DNA from: SZUA-186 sp041552135 | Lineage (GTDB): Bacteria; Pseudomonadota; Gammaproteobacteria; UBA9214 | Assembly: GCA_041552135.1 (NCBI GenBank) | Contig: JBFELL010000037.1 | Span: forward strand, 1-18,751 | Direction of reading: 5' to 3' | Length of the DNA stretch: 18,751 bases | Shown here: positions 1 to 7,928 of the stretch, one piece after another | Numbering within the stretch: position 1 is the stretch's first letter | How the letters are laid out: the number at the start of each line of letters is the position of its first letter | The notes under the pieces: generated by a model | The model's input: only the letters and a program-made list of their open reading frames with translations | Told to the model about the DNA's origin: nothing | Databases searched by the model: none | Program-made: the position numbers and the translations under genes

Positions 1-1177
1 ATACGCCGACCGCCACCTGCGGCGTATAGCCCAAAGTCCAGTTGTCCCGGAAGTCGTTGGTCGTACCCGTCTTGGCAGCCGCAGGGAAGGGCAGGAGCAG
101 ATCCGAGTTTGGACCGAAAGCTGGAGTGCGGGCGGTGTTGTCGGAAAGGATGGACGTGATCAAGTAAGCGTGCTCGGCCCGAATAACCTGCTCCCCGCTG
201 GGCGGCTCGTACTCAAAGACGGTCGTGCCGGTGTGATCCACGATGCGCGTGATCGAAACGGGAGGGATGCGCAGGCCGCTGTTGGCGAACACGCCGTAGA
301 GCGCATAGTAATCCTGCATGCTGATCGCGTCGATAGTGTAGCTGCCGAGTCCCGGCACGGCGAAGAAGGATTCCAGCAGCAGGCTGCCCATGAACAGCAG
401 CGGCAGCACGACGACGATGCCGGTGACGATCGGCACCAGGGCATTGCGCAGGATGTGGACGAACAGCACGCGCGATTCCCCGAGCCCCTTGGCCCGCGCG
501 GTGCGGATAAAATCCTTGCCGGACTCCTCGAGGAAAAACGTCCGGTACCAGCGCGAACCGGAGCCGATGCCGCTGACGGCGCCAATGACGACCGGCAGCA
601 CCAGGAACTTGAGGGCGTCGATGCCACTCTCGTAGCCGGAAATGGGCACCAGCCGGAACAGCTTGCCCAGCAGGAACTGGCCGCCGATGATGTAGAACAG
701 TGCCGAGATGGACATCAGCATGACACACAGCACAACGCCGGAGACATCCAGGTAGGTGCCGCGGAAAAATGCCATCAGCATGGCGAAGGTGATATTCACC
801 AGCAGGCCGATGAACAGCACCGGAATGGCAATGGCCAGGCTGGGCCACATGCGCTGTTTGATGTCGTGGCTGATATCGCGACCGTCGTCGGCGTGACCGA
901 AATCGAAGGCAAACAGCCGCACGGATTTCTCGAAAAAGATGGTCTCTGTCAGCCGGTCGATGCCGCTGGCGGCCTGGTTGTAGAGCACCGGCCGGTCATA
1001 GCCGTGTTCGGCCTTCCATTTTTCAATGGCCTCGGGCGTGACGCGTTTCATGCCCAGATGCATGCGCGCCATGTCATCCGGCGAGTTGACGACAAAGAAC
1101 AGCGTGAAGGTCAGCAGGTTGATACCGATGAGGATGGGAATGGCGTAGGCGATTCGCCTGACGATGTAGGCAAACAT
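1..1177 (-). CDS. ABC peptide-type permease running in frame into a penicillin-binding protein transpeptidase domain; open at left edge
   Basis: I translated this frame by hand; 392 codons are open without a stop to the window edge. Residues 1-289 are a DppB/YejB-type inner-membrane permease: N-terminal MFAYIVRRIAYAIPILIG, several hydrophobic segments, the EAA cytoplasmic loop at about 226-245 (RTARAKGLGESRVLFVHILR), then AVPGLGSYTIDAI at 273-285. A normal homologue continues with a last membrane helix and a DPRxR-type tail. Here, after about residue 289-297, the sequence becomes YGVFANSGLRIPP, and further on AAAKTGTTNDFRDNW. That is the C-terminal transpeptidase region of a class A PBP; KTGT at 369-372 is the third active-site motif. 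The ATG at 1177 overlaps the binding-protein stop (TGATG), so the permease start is sure. The PBP half resembles Chloroflexota PBPs as I remember them. Either a genomic rearrangement or, more likely, an assembly chimera. Confidence 0.85.
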   Translation of the reverse strand, partial: MFAYIVRRIAYAIPILIGINLLTFTLFFVVNSPDDMARMHLGMKRVTPEAIEKWKAEHGYDRPVLYNQAASGIDRLTETIFFEKSVRLFAFDFGHADDGRDISHDIKQRMWPSLAIAIPVLFIGLLVNITFAMLMAFFRGTYLDVSGVVLCVMLMSISALFYIIGGQFLLGKLFRLVPISGYESGIDALKFLVLPVVIGAVSGIGSGSRWYRTFFLEESGKDFIRTARAKGLGESRVLFVHILRNALVPIVTGIVVVLPLLFMGSLLLESFFAVPGLGSYTIDAISMQDYYALYGVFANSGLRIPPVSITRIVDHTGTTVFEYEPPSGEQVIRAEHAYLITSILSDNTARTPAFGPNSDLLLPFPAAAKTGTTNDFRDNWTLGYTPQVAVGV

Positions 1178-3369
1178 CAGGCCCGCCTCGCATAGGCCGG
1201 CTGGCGCTGCCGCCGGCGGTGGCCGATGACGGCAGGAATGATAACCGCCAGCAGCACCACGGCCAGCAGCAGCAATGGCCAGCGCACCGGCCGGTTCCAG
1301 GCCGCCTGCAGCTTCTCGCGCATGGCCGGCTCGATGCGCCGGTACTTCAGCGTATTGTTGGCCATCAGGTTTGGCTTGCTGTTCATGTACCAGGCATGGT
1401 TCAGGCTGAACTGCTTGGGATGGAAACCCCACAGCCACGGACTGTCGTGGCGGGCGATGGCGACCATCTCGTCGATAATCTGCTGACGCCCCGGCGTATT
1501 GTCCATGTTCTTCATGCGCTCGAACAGGCGGTCGTATTCGGCGTTTTGATAGTTGGAGGCGTTCTCGCCGTTGTGCCCTACCTTGCTGTTCGGGCCGTAC
1601 AGCAGGAACAGGAAATTCTCCGGGTCCGGGTAGTCGGCATTCCAGCCCCACTGGTAGATCTGCGCCGTGCCCTTGAGCATCTTGTCCTGGAAGCGGTTGT
1701 AGTCGCTGCCGCGGATCACCAGCTGGATGTCCAGCCTGGCGAACTGCTTGCGCAGCCAGTCTAGCCGCGCCTTGTCATCCGGGCCGGTTGCCGTGGTGTC
1801 GAAATACAGCACCAGTGGCTTGCCGGTCCTGATGTCCCTGCCCTCGGGGTAGCCGGCCTCGGCAAGCAGGCGGCGCGCCTCGCTGATCGGCTTGCGTCTT
1901 GGGCCCTGCGGGGTGATGTCGTAGACCAGGGTGTTGATACCGGTCTCGCCGCTGCGGTGGCCGAATATGCCGGGCGGCAACATGCTCTGTGCCGGGATGC
2001 CACGTCCGTTGAGAAAGATCGAGACGTATTCCTCGAAGTCCACGGCAATCGCGATGGCCTGGCGCAGCTTGCGGGCCGGGTCACTGTCGCCGCCGACCAC
2101 CGGATCGAGCCAGTTGAAGCCGGTGTAGTAGATCGAGGTGGACACCGTCGTCGTGAGGCGGATGCCCTGCGCCTGCATTTCCTCCGTCAGGTTGACCTCG
2201 CCGCCGGCGCCGATACTCACGGCCTGGTCGAAACTGTCCGAGTTGATACCTGAAGCATCGTAGTAGCCCTGCAGGAACTTGTTCCAGTACGGGATATCCT
2301 CCTTTTCCAGGCTGAAGACGACCTTGTCGATGAAGGGTACCGGCCTGCCGGCATCCGCCAGCAGGCCGGCTGCGGCGTCGCCCGGCATGCCCTCGGCAGG
2401 ATAGGTCTCACCGTGGAAATTGGGATTGCGTTCGAGGACCATGCGGCGGTTTGGATTGTTGACCGTCAGCATGTAGGGTCCGGTGCCCACGGGATACCAG
2501 TCCAGTGTGATGTTGCGCTGCGTCATGCCGGGTTGTGTGTAGAAGCGGTCGGCCTCCGGCGGTACCGGTGCAAAGAACGGCATCGCCAGCCAGTACAGCA
2601 GCTGAGGGTACTTGCCGTTGATCGTGATGCGGTAGCGGTAGCGGTCAATGACCTCGGCGCCCGCCAGCGGGTAACGTGTCAGGTCGAGATAGATACCCTC
2701 CTCGCGGCCGACGGCGGTCTCTTCCCATGCCTGCTTCAGCACCTTCGCGTAGTCCTTGAGGTCGAGGATGTAGTCGCTCATCAGGCCGAAGATGGGCGAG
2801 TGCAGGCGCGGGTGCGCGAGTCGCTTGATCTGGTAGACGTAGTCGGCAGCGACCAGTTCGCGTGTACCGGTGTGTTCGAAGTCGCCCAGCGCATGGATCC
2901 GGGACAGGTCGTTCGGCGTGAGCGCGTGATAGCGGTGTCTGCCCTCTGCATCCCGGGCAAAGGCCGGGTGCGGCTGGTAGCGGATGCCCGGCTGTATCTC
3001 GATCTCGTAGACGCTGCGGGCAATGTCTGCCACTGCGGCATCGGCCGGCAGACGGTTACCCGCCGCGTCGAGGTAGTACGGTTCCGGCACCCGGGTCGCC
3101 GCCAGCGGTATCAGGGTGTAGGGGCGTTTCAGGTAATGGTATTGCAGGGGTGGCTCGTAGATCTGGCCGGTAAAGGTAATCTCGTTGGAGCTGTAGGACC
3201 GGGCCGGGTCGAGGTGGTTCGGGCGGGCCGAGAACGAGGAATACAGCACGTTGCTGCCGGCGTCCTTTGCCGGATAGGGGCGGTTCCATGGACCATCGCC
3301 GCAGGCCGGGATTGCCACCAGTGCCAGCAGGCCCAGGATCGCAGCAAGCCTCGGCCGTATGCCCGGCAT
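1177..3369 (-). CDS. ABC transporter substrate-binding lipoprotein, peptide/nickel family 5, with C-terminal membrane segment
   Basis: This is the periplasmic solute-binding component of a peptide-type ABC importer (SBP family 5), 730 residues. I start it at the ATG at 3369. It is preceded by GAGGG at 5-nt spacing and gives a lipoprotein signal peptide (MPGIRPRLAAILGLLALVAIPACG) whose lipobox predicts lipidation of the Cys. The mature part begins with NVLYSSFSARPNHLDPARSY, the typical family-5 opening, and includes WYPVGTGPYML and QWGWNADYPDPENFLFLLYG. About residues 697-716 form a hydrophobic segment followed by HRRRQRQ, so the protein seems anchored at both ends, which is unusual. The frame is open further upstream to 3669, but that extension overlaps fabI and a likely -10 box and lacks a signal. 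The stop overlaps the permease start by one base, so the two are translationally coupled. The substrate cannot be read from the sequence. Confidence 0.9.
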   Translation of the reverse strand: MPGIRPRLAAILGLLALVAIPACGDGPWNRPYPAKDAGSNVLYSSFSARPNHLDPARSYSSNEITFTGQIYEPPLQYHYLKRPYTLIPLAATRVPEPYYLDAAGNRLPADAAVADIARSVYEIEIQPGIRYQPHPAFARDAEGRHRYHALTPNDLSRIHALGDFEHTGTRELVAADYVYQIKRLAHPRLHSPIFGLMSDYILDLKDYAKVLKQAWEETAVGREEGIYLDLTRYPLAGAEVIDRYRYRITINGKYPQLLYWLAMPFFAPVPPEADRFYTQPGMTQRNITLDWYPVGTGPYMLTVNNPNRRMVLERNPNFHGETYPAEGMPGDAAAGLLADAGRPVPFIDKVVFSLEKEDIPYWNKFLQGYYDASGINSDSFDQAVSIGAGGEVNLTEEMQAQGIRLTTTVSTSIYYTGFNWLDPVVGGDSDPARKLRQAIAIAVDFEEYVSIFLNGRGIPAQSMLPPGIFGHRSGETGINTLVYDITPQGPRRKPISEARRLLAEAGYPEGRDIRTGKPLVLYFDTTATGPDDKARLDWLRKQFARLDIQLVIRGSDYNRFQDKMLKGTAQIYQWGWNADYPDPENFLFLLYGPNSKVGHNGENASNYQNAEYDRLFERMKNMDNTPGRQQIIDEMVAIARHDSPWLWGFHPKQFSLNHAWYMNSKPNLMANNTLKYRRIEPAMREKLQAAWNRPVRWPLLLLAVVLLAVIIPAVIGHRRRQRQPAYARRA

Positions 3370-3445
3370 GGCAGCCCTCAGCACAGCCACGCCAGTGGTC
3401 TGCGGGGGAGTCCTGATTTCGCTGGCGGTCTCTGCATGACGCTGC

Positions 3446-3451
3446 ATTATA
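3446..3451 (-). promoter_or_regulatory. Putative -10 box for the ABC binding-protein operon
   Basis: On the minus strand a perfect TATAAT lies about 75 nt upstream of the chosen start at 3369. No good -35 hexamer is visible at 16-18 nt. It supports the start at 3369, because the longer alternatives would begin at or before this box. The rest of the divergent gap (3370-3556) also holds a short inverted repeat, CGGTA-CCT-TACCG (3518-3530), 27 nt before fabI. I could not assign a convincing fabI promoter. Confidence 0.45.
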
Positions 3452-3556
3452 TCGGCGTAACGGGCCGGTTTCACAGCGCAATCCACCAGCCCTGCCCTTT
3501 CCGTACAGATCAATTTTCGGTACCTTACCGGAACCTTGAAGAAACGGGAAAAAACC

Positions 3557-4342
3557 ATGGGATTCTTGAGCGGAAAACGCGCACTCATCGCCGGTCTGGC
3601 CAGCAACCGGTCCATTGCCTGGGGCATTGCCGAGGCCATGCATCGTGAAGGGGCGGAGCTGGCCTTCACCTATCCGAACGACAAGCTCGGCGAACGGGTC
3701 AGCAAACTCGCCGCCAGGTGCGACTCCACGCTCACCCTGCCCTGCGATGTCAGCAGTGACGAGCAGATCGAGTCGGCCTTCACCGAACTCGGCACGCACT
3801 GGGACGGCCTGGACATCATCGTCCACTCGATTGCCTTCGCACCGGCCGACCAGCTTGCCGGCGATTACCTCGACTGCGTCAACCGCGAGGGCTTTCGCAT
3901 CGCGCATGACATCAGTTCCTACAGCTTTGCCGCCATGGCCAAGGCGGGCCGTGGCATGATGGCAGGCCGCAACGGTGCCCTGTTGACGCTGAGCTACCTC
4001 GGGGCCGTCCAGACGATCCCCAATTACAATGTCATGGGCGTGGCCAAGGCCAGCCTGGAGGCCAACGTGCGCTACCTTGCGCAAAGCCTCGGGCCGCAGG
4101 GCATCCGCGTCAACGCCATCTCCGCCGGCCCGATCCGTACGCTGGCCGCGGCCGGCATCAGCAACTTCCGCAAGATGCTGGACACCTTCGCCAACACCGC
4201 GCCGCTGCGCCGCAATGTCACCATCGAGGATGTCGGCAATGCCGCGGCATTCCTGTGCTCGGATCTGGCGGCAGGTATTACCGGCGAGATCACCTACGTC
4301 GACGGCGGTTACAGCACGGTCGGCATGCCACCCATGGACTAG
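3557..4342 (+). CDS. fabI: Enoyl-[acyl-carrier-protein] reductase (NADH), FabI
   Basis: Catalyses the last step of each fatty-acid elongation cycle, reducing trans-2-enoyl-ACP with NAD(P)H in the cytoplasm; it is the target of triclosan-type inhibitors. The product is 261 residues, the usual FabI length. It is an SDR-fold protein with the divergent nucleotide-binding start GKRALIAGLASNRSIAWGIA (residues 6-25). The catalytic set is Tyr147, Tyr157 and Lys164 in SYLGAVQTIPNYNVMGVAK, matching E. coli Tyr146/Tyr156/Lys163. The stretch VNAISAGPIRTLAAAGI follows as in other FabI proteins. I start at MGFLSGK (ATG 3557), which fits the family and has GGGAA six bases upstream; an ATG seven codons earlier adds a non-family MKKREKT. 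It is divergent from the ABC operon. A fabI next to peptide-ABC genes is also the arrangement I recall in Pseudomonas. Confidence 0.97.
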   Translation: MGFLSGKRALIAGLASNRSIAWGIAEAMHREGAELAFTYPNDKLGERVSKLAARCDSTLTLPCDVSSDEQIESAFTELGTHWDGLDIIVHSIAFAPADQLAGDYLDCVNREGFRIAHDISSYSFAAMAKAGRGMMAGRNGALLTLSYLGAVQTIPNYNVMGVAKASLEANVRYLAQSLGPQGIRVNAISAGPIRTLAAAGISNFRKMLDTFANTAPLRRNVTIEDVGNAAAFLCSDLAAGITGEITYVDGGYSTVGMPPMD

Positions 4343-4462
4343 GAGTTCACCGCCGAGAAAACCACAAAAAGAACAATATCAACGCAAAGGCACGGGAAAC
4401 GCAAAGCAGAAGCAGTTTTCTACTGCACACACCATTCCCGCGATAGCATTCCAGCCTTCCGG
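4343..4462. other. Convergent gap after fabI with an A-rich CGCAAAG repeat
   Basis: This is the 120-bp gap between the fabI stop and the stop of the convergent symporter gene. It holds CGCAAAG twice with a 17-bp period (4383-4389 and 4400-4406) inside a purine-rich run beginning near 4350, of the general type ACCACAAAAAG...CGCAAAGGCACGGG. Similar degenerate runs are common between genes in many bacteria. I see no hairpin with a T-run that would serve as a clear terminator for either gene. Confidence 0.4.
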
Positions 4463-5722
4463 TTATTTCTGCAGGATACCCTGCTCACCCTCCAGCCGGC
4501 CGATAATCACCGCACCGCAGGAGTCGCTGAAGATATTCACGCTGGTGCGGCACATGTCCAGCACCCGGTCCACGGCCAGGATCAGGCCGACGGCTTCGAG
4601 CGGCAGCCCGATGGCGCCGAGAATGATGGTGATGGCCACCAGGCTGGCCGCCGGAATGCCCGCCACGCCGATGGATGTCAACAGGGCGATCAGGACCACA
4701 GTGAACTGTTCGGCGAAACCCAGCTGCAGGCCAAAGGCCTGGGCAATGAACATGGCGGCGACACATTCGTAGAGCGCGGTGCCGTCCATGTTGACGGTCG
4801 CGCCCAGCGGCAGCACGAAGCTGGTGGTGCGGGTGGAAACACCGGCGTTCTTGTTCACGCAGTCCATGGTGATCGGCAGCGTTGCGGACGATGACGCCGT
4901 GGAGAAGGACGTCAGTAATGCCGGTGCCATGGCGCGGTAATGCCGCCAGGGATTGACGCGCCCGACCAGGGTGAGCAGCAACGGCAGCACGATGAGAAAG
5001 TGCACAGCCAGTGCGGCGAGTACCGTCAGGAAGAAGGCCAGTAGCGGCTCGAAGGCGGCGAAGCCGGTGGAGGCCACGACCTTGGCGACCAGCGCAAACA
5101 CGCCGATGGGTGCAAACAGCATCACCCATTCGGTGATCTTTATCATGACATCGTACATTCCCTGCCAGAAGTCTTTGAGCACCTGCTTGGGCTGGCTGTC
5201 GATGCGCGTCATGAAATAGCCGAACAGCAGACTGAAGAAAATCAGTCCCAGCATCTGACCCTGCGCGGCCGCCGCGACGATGTTGGTCGGAACCATGCGC
5301 AGGAAGATGTCCACCACGTCGCCGACACCACGACCCTCGACCCGCTCCGCGACGGCATCGATGTCTTCGGATATCGGCAGGATATCGCCGGCCGGCTTGC
5401 CATCGACGATGCCGGGGGCAACGATATTGACCAGCAGCAGACCCACAAGAATGGCGAACAGGCTGGTGGTCATGTAATACAGCAGTGTCTTGCCACCGAG
5501 CCGGCCCATGGCCCCGCTTTCCCCGACGCCGGCGATACCGGTAATGATCGAGGAGAGGATCAGCGGCACGATGATCATTTTCAGGGCATTCAGGAACAGC
5601 TTGCCGAGAAAGACGTAGATGTCGTAGAAACGCAGCCCGAACAGGCTGCCGTCCATGCCGGTCAGCTGGCCGGCGATGACGGCCAGTACCAGGGCGAGCA
5701 GGATTTGCCAATGCAGTTTCAC
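4463..5722 (-). CDS. Dicarboxylate/amino-acid:cation symporter (DAACS/SDF family, GltP/GltPh-like)
   Basis: An inner-membrane elevator-type transporter that uses Na+ or H+ to take up acidic amino acids or C4-dicarboxylates; 419 residues, normal for the family. The HP1 serine-rich tip is SSSATLP (277-283), the TM7 motif NMDGT is at 311-315, and HP2 carries GIPAAS (355-360). TM8 reads DRVLDMCRTSVNIFSD (385-400). Its Arg392 aligns with GltPh Arg397, which binds the substrate side-chain carboxylate, so an aspartate/glutamate-like substrate is favoured. I start at GTG 5722 (VKLHWQILLALVLA); AGGT lies upstream at about 9 nt. The frame is open to an ATG at 5941, but that extra stretch overlaps the ppiD coding end and is non-hydrophobic. 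It sits 43 bp after ppiD and may be read through from it. In the Pseudomonas order fabI follows ppiD directly, so this gene looks like an insertion into a conserved block. Confidence 0.92.
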   Translation of the reverse strand: MKLHWQILLALVLAVIAGQLTGMDGSLFGLRFYDIYVFLGKLFLNALKMIIVPLILSSIITGIAGVGESGAMGRLGGKTLLYYMTTSLFAILVGLLLVNIVAPGIVDGKPAGDILPISEDIDAVAERVEGRGVGDVVDIFLRMVPTNIVAAAAQGQMLGLIFFSLLFGYFMTRIDSQPKQVLKDFWQGMYDVMIKITEWVMLFAPIGVFALVAKVVASTGFAAFEPLLAFFLTVLAALAVHFLIVLPLLLTLVGRVNPWRHYRAMAPALLTSFSTASSSATLPITMDCVNKNAGVSTRTTSFVLPLGATVNMDGTALYECVAAMFIAQAFGLQLGFAEQFTVVLIALLTSIGVAGIPAASLVAITIILGAIGLPLEAVGLILAVDRVLDMCRTSVNIFSDSCGAVIIGRLEGEQGILQK

Positions 5723-5765
5723 GGTGCCGGTGACCTGGCGGACGGATGCAATTGTCCAGGGACGA

Positions 5766-7676
5766 TCAGTTATCCTGCTCCGGAATGGTGATAATTGCAC
5801 GGCCCCGGAGTTCCTCCACCAGGGCAGCCGTTTCTGACAGGCCCTGGATGCGCCCGATTTCCTGGCGCAGTCGCCCGCGGTCTGCATCGGACAGCCCGGT
5901 CGTATCGCCCGGCTGGACCTCATGCAGCTGCAGCAGGACATAATCCCCCGAGGCCAGCGTGATGCCGGTCGCCGAGATGCTGTCTGTGGCAGGGGCCGGC
6001 AGCAGGAACGCCTCCTGAATCAGGCGGCGCTCCGCTGTCTGCGACTGACGGTCGATCAGCCCGCTGTCTGCAAGCTCGAGTTCCTCGCCCGTCGCGATGT
6101 CGGCAAGCGGCGTCCCGTCCCGTAACCGGGCAAGCAGGGTGTCGCCATGCCCCCTGGCGAGTTCACGCGCCCGGGAATCGAGCAACTGCTGCCGGACTTC
6201 GTCGCGCACTTCGTCCAGTGGTCGCGGGGTGGCGGGTTCATGCTCCAGATTGCGAATGACCACAAGATGTTCCGCGGCGATCTCCACAGGCTCGCTGTTG
6301 GCGCCGCCTTCCAGAATGTCTGCCTGGAAGGCCATGGCAGCCACCTGCGGATGTTCACCGATGCCGGTACCACCTGCCCGGGTCAACCAGTCACTTGTCT
6401 GCACTTCCAGGTCCAGGGCATCGGCTGCCGCCTGCAGGGTGTCGGGCTGCTCAAAGACCAGGTTGGCCAGCAGCTCGGAACGGTCGAAAAACAGCTCGCT
6501 GCGCTGTTCTGCGAGATATTCGGCAACGAGTTCGGCGCGGACCTCCTCGAACGGCTGGGCAACCTCCGCACGAATATCCGTCAGCTCGATGATATGAAAG
6601 CCGAACGGCGAGCGTACGATGTCGCTGCGGCCACCTTTCTCCAGTTCAAACACGGCCTGCTCGAACTCGGGCGTCATCAGACCCCTGCCGAAAAAGCCGA
6701 GATCGCCACCATTGCCGGCAGAACCCGGGTCATCGGATTCGGCCTTTGCCAGCTCTGCAAAGTCCTCGCCTTCATCCAGACGTTGCAGTATGGCCCCGGC
6801 TTCAGCGCGGGCCGCGGCGATTGTTTCATCGTCGGCATCGCCCGGCAGGCTGACGAGTATATGACGTGCCTGGCGTTCTTCCGGTGTAATAAAGCGATCG
6901 GGCTGTTCGTCATAGAGCTGGAGCAGCGTCTCCTCGTCGATCTCGCCGGGCACCTCGATATTCTCGGCCCTGAGTTCGAGGTACTGGACGCGCACCCGCT
7001 CGGGTGTCATGAAGCTGTCCAGGTGGCCGTCATACCAGGCGCTGATATCCCCGTCACTGATCTCCACCTTGGCCGTGAAACGGTCAATAGGCAGCGTGAG
7101 GTGGCTGAAGCGGCGCTGCTGTTTCTGCAGTTCATAGGCCCTGTCGGCCGTGGCAGTCGTGGGTGTGGCCGTGCCGGCAATCCCGTTGATGATCTGCTGT
7201 GTCAACATTTCACGTGACAGGCGCCATTCGAACTCGGACGGGTTCATGCCCTGCAGTCGTAGCGCCCGTTCGTAGCGTTCCTTGGAGAATTGTCCGTCTT
7301 CCTGAAAACCCTGAACGGCACCGATACGCGCTGCCACCAGTTGCGGACTGACGGCGAAGCCTGCTGCCTCGGCTTCCTGCAGCAACAGCTGTTCGCGAAT
7401 GAGCTGTTCGAGTGCGCTTTTCTTCAGGGCCGCTTCGTTGATCAGTGCCGGATCATAGGCATCGCCAAGACGCTCCTGCACCCGGGCGCGCAGTAACTGG
7501 TAGGCGCGCTGTTGTTCGCCAAGTGGAATATCCACGTCATTGACTGTAGCGGCGAAAATGCGCGAGTCGCCCTGGAAATACCAGTTAAGTCCGAAAAAGC
7601 TGAATGCGATAGCAAGGATGCCCAGCAGTACCCAGCCAACAAGGCCCATTACACGTTCACGAATCGCAAGTAACAT
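5766..7676 (-). CDS. ppiD: Membrane-anchored periplasmic folding factor PpiD (parvulin-domain, SurA_N-like)
   Basis: A chaperone tethered to the periplasmic face of the inner membrane, associated with the Sec translocon, that helps emerging outer-membrane and periplasmic proteins fold. The product is 636 residues, close to the E. coli 623. An N-terminal anchor (about residues 11-31, GLVGWVLLGILAIAFSFFGL) follows the short cytoplasmic start MLLAIRERVM. A SurA_N-type chaperone domain covers about 36-230. One parvulin domain (about 266-366) has HILVSL, GGDLGFFGRG and SPFGFHIIEL. The C-terminal third is a PpiD-specific helical region. I chose ATG 7676 (AGAGAG about 8 nt upstream); a longer frame to 7736 would run into the tRNA terminator. 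A possible -10 (TACAAT, 7709..7704) lies about 30 nt ahead of the start. It follows the hupB/tRNA terminator, as in the pseudomonad order. Confidence 0.95.
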   Translation of the reverse strand: MLLAIRERVMGLVGWVLLGILAIAFSFFGLNWYFQGDSRIFAATVNDVDIPLGEQQRAYQLLRARVQERLGDAYDPALINEAALKKSALEQLIREQLLLQEAEAAGFAVSPQLVAARIGAVQGFQEDGQFSKERYERALRLQGMNPSEFEWRLSREMLTQQIINGIAGTATPTTATADRAYELQKQQRRFSHLTLPIDRFTAKVEISDGDISAWYDGHLDSFMTPERVRVQYLELRAENIEVPGEIDEETLLQLYDEQPDRFITPEERQARHILVSLPGDADDETIAAARAEAGAILQRLDEGEDFAELAKAESDDPGSAGNGGDLGFFGRGLMTPEFEQAVFELEKGGRSDIVRSPFGFHIIELTDIRAEVAQPFEEVRAELVAEYLAEQRSELFFDRSELLANLVFEQPDTLQAAADALDLEVQTSDWLTRAGGTGIGEHPQVAAMAFQADILEGGANSEPVEIAAEHLVVIRNLEHEPATPRPLDEVRDEVRQQLLDSRARELARGHGDTLLARLRDGTPLADIATGEELELADSGLIDRQSQTAERRLIQEAFLLPAPATDSISATGITLASGDYVLLQLHEVQPGDTTGLSDADRGRLRQEIGRIQGLSETAALVEELRGRAIITIPEQDN

Positions 7677-7716
7677 TCTGAATCTCTCTGAATAAACAGG
7701 ATTATTGTACGTGACC

Positions 7717-7748
7717 AAAAAGAAAGGGCACCACAAGGGCGCCCTTTC
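7717..7748 (-). terminator. Rho-independent terminator of the hupB-tRNA-Val-tRNA-Asp unit
   Basis: On the minus strand GAAAGGGCGCC, loop CTTGT, GGTGCCCTTTC forms an 11-bp stem with one G-T pair, followed at once by TTTTT. It starts 11 nt past the 3' end of tRNA-Asp and lies before the ppiD start. Confidence 0.9.
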
Positions 7749-7759
7749 CTGTTTCCAGA

Positions 7760-7836
7760 TGGCGGAGTGGACGGGACTCGAACCCGCGACCCCCGGCGTG
7801 ACAGGCCGGTATTCTAACCAGCTGAACTACCACTCC
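7760..7836 (-). tRNA. tRNA-Asp (GTC)
   Basis: A 77-nt cloverleaf including an encoded CCA. The acceptor GGAGTGG pairs with CCACTCC. The anticodon arm carries loop CTGTCAC, with anticodon GTC. The T arm contains GGGTTCGAGTCCC. It is nearly identical in layout to E. coli tRNA-Asp and lies 7 nt after tRNA-Val. Confidence 0.97.
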
Positions 7837-7843
7837 TGGTTCC

Positions 7844-7919
7844 TGGTGGGTGCTGAGGGGATCGAACCCCCGACATTCGCCTTGTAAGGGCGACGCTCTC
7901 CCAGCTGAGCTAAGCACCC
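7844..7919 (-). tRNA. tRNA-Val (TAC)
   Basis: A 76-nt cloverleaf with encoded CCA. The acceptor GGGTGCT pairs with AGCACCC. The anticodon loop CTTACAA gives anticodon TAC. The T arm contains GGGTTCGATCCC. Only 9 nt separate it from the hupB stop codon, so it must be made from the hupB transcript unless a promoter lies inside hupB. Confidence 0.97.
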
Positions 7920-7928
7920 GAAGGCGCG

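Noticed and set aside
2413..3648. 411-codon plus-strand open frame opposite the binding protein
   Set aside because: It is the complement-strand shadow of a GC-rich gene. Its protein has no recognisable domain, and the opposite frame has a lipobox and clear family motifs.
3370..3669. 100-codon N-terminal extension of the binding protein
   Set aside because: It overlaps the fabI start and a TATAAT box and has no signal sequence; the inner ATG has a ribosome site and a lipobox leader.
5723..5941. 73-codon N-terminal extension of the symporter
   Set aside because: It overlaps the ppiD 3' coding end, is not hydrophobic and is unlike the family; the GTG at 5722 fits DAACS proteins.
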